From NCBI GenBank assembly GCA_900542315.1, contig UQMV01000022.1, positions 1-32,761 of the forward strand: a DNA stretch of 32,761 bases, read 5' to 3'. Made by a program: the position numbers and the translations under genes. The notes below the pieces were generated by a model, which was not told the origin of the DNA, did not search any database, and worked only from the letters and a program-made list of their open reading frames with translations. Below, in pieces: positions 16,093-25,333 of this stretch. Position 1 is the first letter of the stretch, and the number at the start of each line of letters is the position of its first letter. This DNA is from an uncultured Collinsella sp. GTDB taxonomy: Bacteria; Actinomycetota; Coriobacteriia; Coriobacteriales; Coriobacteriaceae.

Positions 16093-17103
16093 ATGGCTCG
16101 CGAGAGTGCTCGTTCTAAGGATACGGCTAAGCCTGGCATCAAGGAAGTTGCGGCGGTGGCGGGGGTTTCGCCTACTACGGTATCTCGTGTGCTTAATAAT
16201 CGTGGCTATATTAGCCAAGAGACCCGCGATAAGGTCCATGCCGCGATGAAGCGCATCAACTATACGCCCAACGATATCGCCCGTGCCATGCTCAACGGTC
16301 GCCTGAATCTTATCGGTATGATCGTCCCCTATGTCAGCAGTCCGTTTCATGCCCAAGTGGTTCAAGTCATTGAGCATACCCTGGCCGAAAACGGTTTTAA
16401 GATGCTGCTGTGCAATAGCGCCAATCGACCCGAGCTTGAGCGCTCTTATATCGACATGCTTCGACGCAATATGGTTGATGGCGTCATCGTCAACTCGCTT
16501 AATATCGGTGCCGAGGCGTATGCCGAGATGGGCTTGAGTCTGGTTGGTATCGACTGCGACCTTGGCGAGGCCTCTGTTCAGATTGCGAGCGACAGCTATA
16601 GCATCGGCGAACTTGCCACGCGTCGCCTGATCGATGACGGGTGTTCGCGCATCCTGTGCCTGCGCAGCAATAGCCGCATGCGCATGCCTGCCAATAAGCG
16701 TACCGATGCCTACCTCGATGTTGTTGAGCAGGCCGGTTTGCCCGCGCTTGTCCGTGAGGTCGAGTTCGTTAAGCCCGACGACGAAAAGAGCGCGGTCGTT
16801 GCGAAGATCCTCGATGAGAACCCCGATATTGACGGCATCTTTGCGGGAGACGACACGATGGCGGCCATCTGTCTCAACGTTATGAAGCAGCGAGGCTTGA
16901 GCGCTCCGGGCGATATTAAGGTCGTGGGCGCGGATGGTGCCCGCCGCACTATGACGTTTATGCCTGACTTAACAACCGTACGCCAAGATATCGATCGCAT
17001 CGGAGAGCTCGCGGCGCAATCCATCATTGCTCTTATTAACGGCGAAAAGCCCGAATCGAATATCAAGCTCCCCGTTGAACTCATTGAGGGTAAAACCGCG
17101 TAG
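16093..17103 (+). CDS. LacI-family transcriptional regulator of the sucrose/fructoside locus
   Basis: A 336-aa DNA-binding regulator. The N-terminal helix-turn-helix (IKEVAAVAGVSPTTVSRVLN, then NRGYISQETRDKV) and hinge (NYTPNDIARAML) are typical of LacI/GalR. A periplasmic-binding-protein-like effector domain follows (GMIVPYVSSPFHAQV, DGIFAGDDTMA, TTVRQDIDRIGELAA). The ATG at 16093 follows GGGGGAGGG; an in-frame ATG at 16072 lacks a ribosome site and overlaps the putative operator. It lies directly upstream of the GH32/PTS genes in the same direction and shares operator-like sites with them, so it most likely represses them until a fructoside or its phosphate is present. Confidence 0.93.
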   Translation: MARESARSKDTAKPGIKEVAAVAGVSPTTVSRVLNNRGYISQETRDKVHAAMKRINYTPNDIARAMLNGRLNLIGMIVPYVSSPFHAQVVQVIEHTLAENGFKMLLCNSANRPELERSYIDMLRRNMVDGVIVNSLNIGAEAYAEMGLSLVGIDCDLGEASVQIASDSYSIGELATRRLIDDGCSRILCLRSNSRMRMPANKRTDAYLDVVEQAGLPALVREVEFVKPDDEKSAVVAKILDENPDIDGIFAGDDTMAAICLNVMKQRGLSAPGDIKVVGADGARRTMTFMPDLTTVRQDIDRIGELAAQSIIALINGEKPESNIKLPVELIEGKTA

Positions 17104-17157
17104 TTCATCCCGTGCCAAAAGAATTCCTCAAACACCTCTGATGACCGTTCGCCGGCA

Positions 17158-17240
17158 TATGTCAACCGTTTGCCGACGACTGGAACTGCGAAAAGACGTA
17201 TTGGTGTGAAAACGTTTGACATATGAAAACGATTGACATA
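17158..17240. promoter_or_regulatory. Cluster of three LacI-type operators before the first GH32 gene
   Basis: Two 17-bp sites lie head-to-tail without a gap: tgaaaacgtttgacata (17207-17223) and tgaaaacgattgacata (17224-17240), 16 of 17 identical. A third, inverted, at 17158-17174 matches the first at 14 of 17. Each contains AAACGnTTGACA, close to LacI/GalR half-sites. TTGACA in both tandem sites could serve as a -35 hexamer, with TAGTAT at 17260 as a poorly spaced -10. Repressor binding would then block the promoter; the multiple sites allow looping or cooperative binding. Confidence 0.65.
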
Positions 17241-17287
17241 TCTTGCAGTTGTACCGAGTTAGTATCTCGTGAGAAAGGAAGTCTCGG

Positions 17288-18670
17288 ATGCACAAGGTGT
17301 ATTACCAGCCTGAGGGAATTTGGGTAGGCGACATCATGCCGTACGGCGAGGACGGCACGTTCTATCTCTATCATCAGCGTGACACGCGAAACCCCGGACC
17401 TTTCGGAGAGCCGTTTGGCTGGGCACTCGCGACAACCAAGGACTTCGTCAATTACAAAGACTTTGGCGAGAGCCTTGAGCGTGGCGGCGACGAGGAAGTC
17501 GACCAGTATGTTTATGCCGGCACGGTGTTTAAGGTGGGCGACAAGTACCATGCGCTCTACACTGGTTGCAATCGCGATAAGGTCAAGGCACGCTTGATGA
17601 AGCAGGTTCTTCTTCACGCAACGAGTGACGACGCCGTCAAGTGGGAGAAGAACATCGCCGAGACGCTGCTTCCGCCCCAGGAGGGTTACGATGACCGCAA
17701 CTGGCGCGATCCCTTTGTGCTTTGGGATGAGGAGAACGAAGAGTACATGCTCATCCTCGGCACGCGTGTGGGCGAGGACAAGCGTCTGATGACCGGTCGT
17801 CTGGTCAAGTTCACCTCCAAGGACCTGGATACCTGGGAGTTCCAGGGCGACTGGTGGAATCCGGGCCTGTACACCATGTTCGAGATGCCTGATCTCTTTA
17901 AGATGGGCGACTGGTGGTATCTGGTGTTCTCCGAGTACAGTGATGGCAACAAGACCCGTTACCGCATGTCTCGCTCTATCAACGGTCCTTGGATCACTCC
18001 TGCGGACGATTCCTTCGATGGCCGCGCGTACTATGCCGCGCGTACCGCATTTGACGGCGAGCGCCGCGTTCTCTTTGGTTGGGTTCCTACGCGTGACGAG
18101 GGCGGCGACCCCAGCTCTTACCTGTGGGGTGGCACCTTTATGCCCCTCGAGATCGTTCAGCGTGCCGACGGAACGCTCGGCACCAAGCTTCCTGACAGCA
18201 TGCTTGGCGCCTTTGGCGAGGCTAAGGCAGTCGAGGCCTTTGAGCTCTCCTGCGAGTCGGGCAAGGTCGAGCAGGTGCTCGCCGCGGATGCCGGTTCCAC
18301 CTATATGCTCGATGCCGACATCGAGCTCGCCGGTGACGCTGCCGGCTTCTCGGTGAAGCTTGCCGAGGACGCCGAGTCCGGTCTTGCCTATGAGTTCCGC
18401 GCCAACCTGCGTGAGGGCAAGCTCGAGTTTACGGCGGCCCCCCAGTATCCGTGGTTCCAGGTCAACAACATGGGCCTCGAGCGTCCGTTGTTCTTTAAGG
18501 GCGAGGGCACTCATCATGTGCGCCTGGTCGTTGACGACGATATCGCGACCATCTTTGTCGATGATGTTGCGCTTAACGCGCGCTTCTGCAATAAGCAGGG
18601 CCAGGGTGTGGCGCTGACGGTCACCGACGGTACGCTTAAGTGCGCAAATGCAACGATCGCGTCTCTGTAA
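17288..18670 (+). CDS. Atypical glycoside hydrolase family 32 protein
   Basis: A 460-aa protein with GH32 five-bladed propeller motifs: nucleophile region IWVGDIMPYGEDGTFYLYHQ (instead of the usual WMNDPNG), NWRDPFV for the RDP transition-state motif, and MFEMPDLF for the acid/base motif, normally WECPD. The C-terminal ~150 residues form a beta-sandwich-like domain. It probably acts on beta-fructosides or related sugars, but the altered first motif makes substrate and even activity uncertain. There is no signal peptide, so it is cytoplasmic and would act on sugar imported by the adjacent PTS. AAAGGAAG precedes the ATG, and LacI-type operators lie directly upstream. Confidence 0.82.
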   Translation: MHKVYYQPEGIWVGDIMPYGEDGTFYLYHQRDTRNPGPFGEPFGWALATTKDFVNYKDFGESLERGGDEEVDQYVYAGTVFKVGDKYHALYTGCNRDKVKARLMKQVLLHATSDDAVKWEKNIAETLLPPQEGYDDRNWRDPFVLWDEENEEYMLILGTRVGEDKRLMTGRLVKFTSKDLDTWEFQGDWWNPGLYTMFEMPDLFKMGDWWYLVFSEYSDGNKTRYRMSRSINGPWITPADDSFDGRAYYAARTAFDGERRVLFGWVPTRDEGGDPSSYLWGGTFMPLEIVQRADGTLGTKLPDSMLGAFGEAKAVEAFELSCESGKVEQVLAADAGSTYMLDADIELAGDAAGFSVKLAEDAESGLAYEFRANLREGKLEFTAAPQYPWFQVNNMGLERPLFFKGEGTHHVRLVVDDDIATIFVDDVALNARFCNKQGQGVALTVTDGTLKCANATIASL

Positions 18671-18715
18671 TGGCATCAAAACGTCTTATGATTTCGTAAA
18701 GGAATGGAGAGGAAC

Positions 18716-20167
18716 ATGGACTACAAAGTAGTGTCTCAGCAAGTCGTCGATAACGTCGGCGGTCTGGAGAACATCGAGGGCGCCACGCATTGCGTTACGC
18801 GTCTGCGTCTGGTGCTCAAGGATACGAGCAAGTACAACAAGGCCGAGCTCGAGAACATCGATGGCGTCAAGGGCGTGCTGTACAACAGCGGCCAGCTCAT
18901 GATCATCTTCGGTACCGGTACCGTCAACAAGGTCTACGATGAGTTTATGGCTCTGACGGGCGTTAAGGAGATCAGCGCTTCCGAGGTCAAGGGCGCCGAG
19001 GCGGACAAGAAGGGCAAGTTCTTCTCGGTCCTCAAGGTATTCTCGGACATCTTTATCCCCATCATTCCCGCTTTCGTCGGCGCTGCTATCATCATCGGCC
19101 TTAAGTCGCTGATCGTTGCCAACGGCCTCTTTGGCATGGAGGGCAGCCTCGCCGATCACAGCGAGTTCCTCAAGAACCTCGCAAGCTTCTTTGCCATTAT
19201 CGCCACCACCTTCGACTACCTGCCTGTCCTGGTTATGTACAGCGCGGTCAAGCGTTTTGGCGGTAACCCGATCCTGGGCATCCTCGTCGGTATCGTCATG
19301 GTTCACCCGAGCCTTATGAACCGTAACACGTTCGTTATGGACCCGACGGGTGCTGAGTACTGGAACTTCGGTCCGCTCTCCATTCCCATGGTTGCTTTCC
19401 AGGGCGGCGTGTTCCCTGCAATCCTGACTGCCTGGTTTATGGCCAAGGTCGAGAAGATTGCCCAGAAGTACATCCCCGAGGTCGTTTCGTTCGTCTTTGT
19501 CCCGACCGTTACCCTGATTCTTGCTAACGTCGCCCTGTTCACCGTGTTCGGCCCGCTCGGCAACCTGATCGGCGACGTCCTCGCCGGCGTAATCGATATC
19601 CTGTACAACAGGATGGGCGTCTTTGGTGCCTTTGTCTTCGCCGCGTTCCTGCAGCCACTTGTCGTTACCGGTACGCATCAGTTCATCCAGGGTATCGAGG
19701 CAAACCTCGTTGCCACGACTGGCTTCAACTACATCCAGGCCATCTGGTCGGTTTCCATCGTCGCCCAGGGTGGCGGCGCCATCGGCATGTACCTCATTCA
19801 CAAGAAGCATTCCAAAGAGCGCAACATCTGCATGTCGTCCTTTATCCCGACGCTGGTCGGTATCTCCGAGCCCGCAATCTTTGCTGCAAACATGCGCTAC
19901 TCGATCATCCCGTTCATCTGCGCTTGCATCGGTGCAGGCTGCGGCGGTGCCTTCGTGAAGCTCTTTGAGGTGCGCGCCATCGGTCAGGGTCTGACCGGCG
20001 TGCTTGGCCTGCTCATCGTCACGCCCGAGACGCTCGTGTGGTATGTGGCTGGCAATCTCATCGCCTTCATCGTGCCGATCGTCTTGATCTTTGCCTACAA
20101 CAAGGCAAAGGGAGTGCCGACCACTGATGAAGAGGGCGCTGGCGCTGGCTTCGATGTCAGCTTCTAG
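18716..20167 (+). CDS. PTS sugar transporter subunit EIIBC (sucrose/glucoside type)
   Basis: Imports and phosphorylates a sugar, here probably sucrose or a related fructoside. Residues ~1-80 are the EIIB domain, with NIEGATHCVTRLRLVLKD carrying the phospho-cysteine. Then comes a ~10-segment EIIC membrane domain with FIPIIPAFVGAAIIIGL, VVTGTHQFIQGIEANL and VGISEPAIFAANMRYSIIPF, typical of the glucose superfamily. No EIIA domain is attached or nearby, so a general EIIA must phosphorylate it. ATG 18716 (483 aa) is preferred because GAGAGG lies 5 nt upstream; the ATG at 18704 overlaps its would-be ribosome site. The gap to the GH32 gene is 45 bp, so the two are probably co-transcribed. Confidence 0.92.
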   Translation: MDYKVVSQQVVDNVGGLENIEGATHCVTRLRLVLKDTSKYNKAELENIDGVKGVLYNSGQLMIIFGTGTVNKVYDEFMALTGVKEISASEVKGAEADKKGKFFSVLKVFSDIFIPIIPAFVGAAIIIGLKSLIVANGLFGMEGSLADHSEFLKNLASFFAIIATTFDYLPVLVMYSAVKRFGGNPILGILVGIVMVHPSLMNRNTFVMDPTGAEYWNFGPLSIPMVAFQGGVFPAILTAWFMAKVEKIAQKYIPEVVSFVFVPTVTLILANVALFTVFGPLGNLIGDVLAGVIDILYNRMGVFGAFVFAAFLQPLVVTGTHQFIQGIEANLVATTGFNYIQAIWSVSIVAQGGGAIGMYLIHKKHSKERNICMSSFIPTLVGISEPAIFAANMRYSIIPFICACIGAGCGGAFVKLFEVRAIGQGLTGVLGLLIVTPETLVWYVAGNLIAFIVPIVLIFAYNKAKGVPTTDEEGAGAGFDVSF

Positions 20168-20205
20168 TTGAGCCGTTCAGCGTAATCTGAGGATAAGTCC
20201 ATTTG

Positions 20206-20245
20206 AGGAAGGGCGTTCGGCTCGTGTGAGTCGAGCGTCCTTTCC
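20206..20245 (+). promoter_or_regulatory. Weak hairpin between PTS and sucrose-hydrolase genes
   Basis: The gap contains a mismatched stem (about gggcgttcggctc with gagtcgagcgtcc, including G-U pairs) followed by ttt. It may lower read-through between the genes or only reflect base composition. Confidence 0.3.
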
Positions 20246-20262
20246 CATAGACGAGAAGGTCA

Positions 20263-21711
20263 ATGGCGATGTTTAATCAAAAAAACAAGGTGATGCGTGC
20301 GGACTATGAGCAGTGGCGAGCTGGACAGGATGAGACGGCGGCTCGCATCGCGTCCGACCCCGATAGGCTTTTGTTCCATGTGGAGCCTGAGCTTGGCTGG
20401 CTCAACGACCCCAACGGTTTGGTTCAGATTGGTGATACGTATCACATCTATCATCAATACGATCCGTTCGATGCTGCGCATGGCGGTCCAGTGCTTTGGA
20501 ACCATCTGACGACAAAGGATTTTGTGACGTACGAGAATCACGGCCCCGTGTTGTTCCCCGATTCCGATTTGGATTCGAGTGGAGCGTATTCTGGTTCTGC
20601 CTTTGTACGTGATGGCAAGATTCACTACTTCTATACCGGCAACGTTAAGCATTTTGACCGTGATGATTACGACTACGTGTTGACGGGCCGTGAGCAAAAC
20701 CAGATTCATATGGTTGCCGAGAATCCCGACGAATTGGGCGAGAAGCGCATAGCTGTTGGGCCGGTCGATTACCCCGAGGATATCGGTACGCACGTGCGCG
20801 ACCCCAAGATCCTTGAACACGACGGTATCTACTACATGGTTCTCGGCGCTCGTACGAAAGACAATCGTGGCTGCGTGCTTGTCTATACCTCGCGGAATCT
20901 AGAGGACTGGAGCTATGCGACGCGCATTGAGCTGGGCGAGAAGTTTGGCTTTATGTGGGAGTGCCCCGATCTATTTGAGCTTGATGGCGAGCTTATTCTC
21001 GTCTGCTGTCCGCAGGGCGTGCCCGCCGATGGTTGGCGTTACCGCAATCCGCACCAGTGCGTGTGGTTTTCCATCGAGGCCGATTGGGAGGCGCCGAGCT
21101 TTAAGATCGCCGGGCAGAGCATGCCCCCGATGGTCGATGCCGGCTTTGATTTCTACGCACCGCAGTCCTTTGAGGATGCTGCGGGTCGGCGTTTGATGAT
21201 CGGATGGTCGGGTTGTCCCGATGCGACGGCAGAAAGCCCGACGGTGGCGCGCGGGTGGCAGTGCGCGTTGACGGTGCCGAGAGAGCTGAGCATGCGCGAT
21301 GGTAAGCTCTGCCAGCAGCCAGCGCACGAGATTGAGAGAATGCGCGGCGACTGCGTTCGCGCGACAGGCGGTGAAACCGTTGAGGAGCCGGGCCGCCTGT
21401 TTGATTTTGTGGTTTCCTGTGAGGGAGCCAAGATGGTCGAGCTCGAAATCCGCAAGGGTGTCTTTGTGCGCTATACGGACGGGATGCTTACCCTCGACAT
21501 GGGTGACGAAGGCTATGGGCGCGACCAGAGGTCGATCGAGCTCAGCGAGCTTCGCGATTTGCGCGTGCTTTCGGACACTACGATGGTCGAGATTTTTGCC
21601 AACGGTGGCGAGGCAGCACTTACGAGCCGTACCTATTCGTCGGCGGTTCCGGCGATGGCGCTGCACGCCGAGGGTGCGGCGTCGATGGATTTCTACCGCC
21701 TCGCTCATTAA
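20263..21711 (+). CDS. scrB: Sucrose-6-phosphate hydrolase (GH32)
   Basis: A 482-aa cytoplasmic beta-fructosidase that would split sucrose-6-phosphate delivered by the PTS into glucose-6-phosphate and fructose. All three GH32 signatures are intact: GWLNDPNG (nucleophile Asp), HVRDPK, and FMWECPDLF (acid/base Glu). The C-terminal part (from about residue 350) is the usual beta-sandwich. AGAAGG precedes the ATG at 20263. It is the last gene of the LacI-controlled cluster. No fructokinase is present in the window. The substrate could also be other fructosyl sugar phosphates; scrB is assigned by motif and neighbourhood. Confidence 0.92.
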   Translation: MAMFNQKNKVMRADYEQWRAGQDETAARIASDPDRLLFHVEPELGWLNDPNGLVQIGDTYHIYHQYDPFDAAHGGPVLWNHLTTKDFVTYENHGPVLFPDSDLDSSGAYSGSAFVRDGKIHYFYTGNVKHFDRDDYDYVLTGREQNQIHMVAENPDELGEKRIAVGPVDYPEDIGTHVRDPKILEHDGIYYMVLGARTKDNRGCVLVYTSRNLEDWSYATRIELGEKFGFMWECPDLFELDGELILVCCPQGVPADGWRYRNPHQCVWFSIEADWEAPSFKIAGQSMPPMVDAGFDFYAPQSFEDAAGRRLMIGWSGCPDATAESPTVARGWQCALTVPRELSMRDGKLCQQPAHEIERMRGDCVRATGGETVEEPGRLFDFVVSCEGAKMVELEIRKGVFVRYTDGMLTLDMGDEGYGRDQRSIELSELRDLRVLSDTTMVEIFANGGEAALTSRTYSSAVPAMALHAEGAASMDFYRLAH

Positions 21712-21962
21712 CCGTGCATGGAGCACGATTGGACTTGCTGGTCGGAATGTGTCGCAGTTGCCGCGGCCAACTACCGTTTATCGCGTATAGCGACCGTTTG
21801 CGGAATAAGTAACACTCCTTAATAAACCGTGTAGAATCTCAGGATGCACGGAGTTTTCCATGGAGACGCTGTCCTTTGTTTTGTGCAAGGGGCGGCGTCT
21901 CTTTGGCGCTCTGCCGCCGTTGTGCAACAGTGCGGCGGCGCGTGCCATGTATTGAAAGGCCA

Positions 21963-22841
21963 ATGTCGAGATGGGTCGTGATAATAATGGGCAAGTACGT
22001 AATCGTAGTTGAGTCTGGTTCGGATGTGACGCCGGAGCTCTGCGAGCGCTACGGCATCGTGCGCGTGCCCATGCATGTCACGATTGCTGACGAGACCGTT
22101 GAGGACGGCTCAATCGATCCGCTCGAGATTTATTCGCGCTGCAACGAGTTTGGCGTGATGCCCAAGACCAGTGGCTGCGCGCCGGCGGATTTTGCTCACG
22201 TGTACGACCGCATTCACGCTGAGCAGCCCGACGCGACCATTTTGCATCTCGCGTATTCCGAGGTCACGACTTGCTCGCATCAATCATCGAAGATCGCCGC
22301 CAAGGGTCGCGACTACGTCTACTCCATGGACACGCGCTTTGTTTCGGTGGGCCAGTCGCTCGTTGCCGTCGAGACCGCCAAATACATCGAGGCTCACCCC
22401 GATGCCACCGTCGACGAGATCTTTGCATTTACGAACTCCGTCATGGACCGCGTGCTGCTGGGCTTTGTTCCTACGGACCTTGTCTTCCTTAAGGCGGGCG
22501 GTCGCTTGTCCAACGTCGCGTTCCTGGGCGCCCATCTGCTCAAGATTAAGCCCTGCATTGAGGTAACGGGCGGCAAGTTCGTGGCGACTAAGAAGTTTCG
22601 CGGCTCCATGCTCAAGTGCGCCCGCGCCTTTATTGATCACATGGTTGCCAAGGGCGAGATTGACTACTCGCACATCGGTCTGGCGTATTCGGTGGGTCTT
22701 TCCGAGGAGCTGCGCGACGACATGGAAGTCTATGCGCACGACCTGGGCTTTAAGGACATTACCTGGACTCAGGTCGGCGGCGTCATATCGAGCCATTGCG
22801 GCCCGACCGCCTTCGGCGCGGTGCTCACGCTTAAAGCGTAA
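21963..22841 (+). CDS. DegV-family fatty-acid-binding protein
   Basis: A 292-aa cytoplasmic protein of the DegV family, whose members bind long-chain fatty acids; several act with fatty acid kinase FakA to deliver acyl-phosphate. The N-terminus YVIVVESGSDVTPEL, PKTSGCAPADF, YVYSMDTRFVSVGQ, FLKAGGRLSNVAFLGAHLLK and the C-terminal TQVGGVISSHCGPTAFG are classic DegV segments. The ATG at 21963 has GAAAGG 5 nt upstream; ATG 21987 begins the conserved part but lacks a ribosome site. No FakA is nearby. It is preceded by a 250-bp gap in which I see only small hairpins. Confidence 0.9.
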   Translation: MSRWVVIIMGKYVIVVESGSDVTPELCERYGIVRVPMHVTIADETVEDGSIDPLEIYSRCNEFGVMPKTSGCAPADFAHVYDRIHAEQPDATILHLAYSEVTTCSHQSSKIAAKGRDYVYSMDTRFVSVGQSLVAVETAKYIEAHPDATVDEIFAFTNSVMDRVLLGFVPTDLVFLKAGGRLSNVAFLGAHLLKIKPCIEVTGGKFVATKKFRGSMLKCARAFIDHMVAKGEIDYSHIGLAYSVGLSEELRDDMEVYAHDLGFKDITWTQVGGVISSHCGPTAFGAVLTLKA

Positions 22842-23015
22842 AGGCCGCAGGCGAGCGTTCTCCAGCCTGACATCTCGACGTAGCCCCCAGCCATGGTGAT
22901 GGGGGATAGATTAAAACGTGCCGTTCTAGTCCGAGACGTTTAGACGCAAACGCATGGGCTAGAATGGCTCTGGCATTTTAATTGGTTGCATCCAAGGAGA
23001 GGCAAGGTAGCGCGA

Positions 23016-23834
23016 ATGGCAGAAATGACGCTTGAGGGTGTGGACGCTCGTCCCGAGGACTCTGCGTTTGCCCTTGGCCGCGTGCATTCGATCGAGACGA
23101 TGGGAACGGTCGACGGACCCGGCATCCGCTTTGTGGTGTTTGTTCAGGGCTGTCCCATGCGCTGCGCGTATTGCCACAATCCCGATACCTGGTCGGTCAA
23201 CGGCGGCACCATGGTGACCGTCGAGCACCTCATGGATGAGTTCCAGAGTAACCACGAGTTCTATCGCAGCGGCGGAATTACGGTTTCGGGCGGCGAGCCG
23301 CTTCTGCAGCCCGAGTTTTTGGCCGACCTGTTCCGCGCAATGCACAGCAACCCCGATGGTCGTGTACATACCTGCCTAGATAGCTGTGGCTACGCCTTCG
23401 ACCCCCAGCATCCCGAGAAGTTCGATGCCGTGCTCAACGAGACCGACATGGTACTGCTCGATATTAAGCATGCCGACCCGGTCGAGCATAAAAAGCTGAC
23501 CGGTTGTGATCCCGCACGCATCCTGGCGTTTGGCGATGAGCTTGCACGTCGCAAGATCAAGGTCGTTATCCGTCACGTGGTGGTGCCGGGCATTACCGAC
23601 ACGGTGGAGGAGTGCGAGAAGCTCGGTCGCCTCATCGCTCCATGGCACAACGTGGTGGGCCTGGAAATGCTGCCGTATCACACCATGGGTGTCGTCAAGT
23701 ACGAGCAACTGGGCATTCCCTATAAGCTCGAGGGCGTGCCGCAGATGGATACCGCGCGCATGCCCGAGCTGCGCAACGCCGTCATGACCGGCATGAAAAA
23801 GCGCCGCGCCGAGCTCAAAAACGCCATCGGCTAA
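23016..23834 (+). CDS. pflA: Pyruvate formate-lyase-activating enzyme (radical SAM)
   Basis: Installs the glycyl radical on PFL using S-adenosylmethionine and a [4Fe-4S] cluster. The 272-aa protein has the cluster motif Cys46-x3-Cys50-x2-Cys53 (GCPMRCAYCHNP), the GGE SAM-binding motif (TVSGGEPLLQPE), DIKH, and HVVVPGITD, typical of PflA. The ATG at 23016 follows AAGG; the upstream TTG in the same frame is unlikely. It lies 7 kb from the split PFL rather than beside it. If PFL is a two-chain enzyme, this activase must recognise the RVSGYA loop on the separate 83-aa protein. Confidence 0.95.
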   Translation: MAEMTLEGVDARPEDSAFALGRVHSIETMGTVDGPGIRFVVFVQGCPMRCAYCHNPDTWSVNGGTMVTVEHLMDEFQSNHEFYRSGGITVSGGEPLLQPEFLADLFRAMHSNPDGRVHTCLDSCGYAFDPQHPEKFDAVLNETDMVLLDIKHADPVEHKKLTGCDPARILAFGDELARRKIKVVIRHVVVPGITDTVEECEKLGRLIAPWHNVVGLEMLPYHTMGVVKYEQLGIPYKLEGVPQMDTARMPELRNAVMTGMKKRRAELKNAIG

Positions 23835-23850
23835 AACCAGCTTATTTGGG

Positions 23851-23878
23851 ACGGGGCTCTTTTAGCTACCCCCGTTTC
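23851..23878 (+). terminator. Possible terminator after pflA
   Basis: Stem acgggg (23851-23856) with ccccgt (23870-23875), extended by weaker inner pairs, followed by only two T. It separates pflA from the nucleosidase gene; strength is uncertain. Confidence 0.4.
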
Positions 23879-23932
23879 AATATGCTGGTACCATACCGTG
23901 GTTGAGAATTTCGTATAGGTTTGGGGAATGGT

Positions 23933-24673
23933 ATGGCTACCATCGCGATTATCGGTGCGCTCGAAAAAGAGATCATGCAGATTAAGGAAGAGCTGAGCGA
24001 CGTTTGCGAGGCACGGGAGGCAGGCTTGACCGTTGTGAGCGGTGAGCTCGACAGCCTGACAGTTGTCGCCACAACGGCGGGCATGGGCACGGTGAACGCC
24101 GCTGCTGCAACACAGCACCTCATTAGCAAGTATGCTCCGCAGGCTGTTGTGTTTTCGGGCATTGCGGGCGGTTTGAACCCCAAGCTCCATATCGACGACG
24201 TGGTCATTGGCAAACGCCTACGCTATCTGGATACCGATACCGCGCTTATCGCCGAGTCCGCACCGGGGCTCGAGGAGTTTGGCTCGACGCCCGCGCTGGT
24301 CGATATTGCCGCCGACGTGCTTGCTGAGCGTGGGTTTGTTGACGCTTCGAAAAATGCAGTCGCTTCGAACGAGGGCACCAAGCAGTTCCTGGTCGGCACG
24401 ATTGCCACGGGTAACCGCTTTGTGACGGGCGCCACCATGCGCAACGACGCTATCGAGGCGACGCATGCCGATTGTGTCGGCATGGAGGGCGCGGCAATTG
24501 CCCATGTCGCAACCAAAAATGGTGTCGATTGCCTGGTGTTGCGCGCTATCAGCGATAATTGTGACGAGGCGTACGATGCAATTTGCGAGCGAGAGTTCGA
24601 TCTGTTCGAGTACGCGCGTGTCGCAAGTGACATTACGCTCGATATCGTCCGCCGCATTGCCGCTGCGCAATAG
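23933..24673 (+). CDS. mtnN: 5'-methylthioadenosine/S-adenosylhomocysteine nucleosidase
   Basis: Hydrolyses methylthioadenosine, S-adenosylhomocysteine and 5'-deoxyadenosine to adenine and a thioribose or ribose product (EC 3.2.2.9). The 246-aa protein shows TIAIIGALEKEI with the N-terminal catalytic Glu, FSGIAGGLNP, VGMEGAAIAHVA with the purine/ribose-binding Glu, and RAISDNCDE with the catalytic Asp. The ATG at 23933 has GGGGA upstream. Removing 5'-deoxyadenosine, the by-product of radical-SAM chemistry, would suit its place after pflA, but the likely terminator between them makes this only suggestive. Confidence 0.92.
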   Translation: MATIAIIGALEKEIMQIKEELSDVCEAREAGLTVVSGELDSLTVVATTAGMGTVNAAAATQHLISKYAPQAVVFSGIAGGLNPKLHIDDVVIGKRLRYLDTDTALIAESAPGLEEFGSTPALVDIAADVLAERGFVDASKNAVASNEGTKQFLVGTIATGNRFVTGATMRNDAIEATHADCVGMEGAAIAHVATKNGVDCLVLRAISDNCDEAYDAICEREFDLFEYARVASDITLDIVRRIAAAQ

Positions 24674-24711
24674 CGCGTCTATTTGTAAGAACCTACGACC
24701 AAGGAGTGTCC

Positions 24712-25302
24712 ATGGCCGATTCCATTAACTACCAGCTTGCCAAGTTCGTCGCCAGCTATGGCAAGGTTTCGCAGATTCCCGAGTCCACCTGCCCCGAGGT
24801 GAGCTTTGTCGGCCGCTCCAACGTGGGCAAGTCGTCGATTATGAACAAGCTATTTGGCCGCAAGAACCTAGTCAAGGTTTCCAGTACGCCGGGCAAGACG
24901 AGCAACATCAACTTCTTTGAGGCCGATGACGTGCATTTCGTGGACCTGCCGGGTTACGGTTTCGCCCGTCGCTCCAAGGCCGAGCGCGACCGCTGGGCCG
25001 AGCTTATCGGCGACTTTTTCGACTCCGAGCGCAGCTTTAACTTGGTGGTCTCGCTGGTGGACATTCGTCACGACCCCAGCAAGCTCGACCACGACATGAT
25101 CGACTACCTACAGGGCAACGAGTTCAACTTTATCGTTTGCCTCACCAAAGCCGACAAGCTCAGCCGCACCCAGCAGGCCCGCCAGGCAGCAGCCATCAAA
25201 AAGCAGCTCAACGTTCCGGCCGAGAACGTGATCATCACAAGCTCCCAGACCGGCACCGGCATCGATGAACTCAAAAAGCGCATCGCCGAGGCTTGCCTCT
25301 AA
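24712..25302 (+). CDS. engB: Ribosome-biogenesis GTP-binding protein YihA/YsxC (EngB)
   Basis: An essential-type small GTPase that helps assemble the 50S ribosomal subunit. At 196 aa it is of normal length. G1 is GRSNVGKSS (34-42), G2 lies around STPGKTSNINFF, G3 is DLPGYG (78-83), G4 is TKAD and G5 is SSQTGTG. AAGGAG lies 5 nt before ATG 24712; a GTG two codons earlier is too close to it. It follows mtnN by 38 bp and may be co-transcribed with it. Downstream lies the unrelated toxin-antitoxin-like module. Confidence 0.95.
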   Translation: MADSINYQLAKFVASYGKVSQIPESTCPEVSFVGRSNVGKSSIMNKLFGRKNLVKVSSTPGKTSNINFFEADDVHFVDLPGYGFARRSKAERDRWAELIGDFFDSERSFNLVVSLVDIRHDPSKLDHDMIDYLQGNEFNFIVCLTKADKLSRTQQARQAAAIKKQLNVPAENVIITSSQTGTGIDELKKRIAEACL

Positions 25303-25333
25303 TCAGGCCTAACCTTTTAAAAAGCTCCCATCT

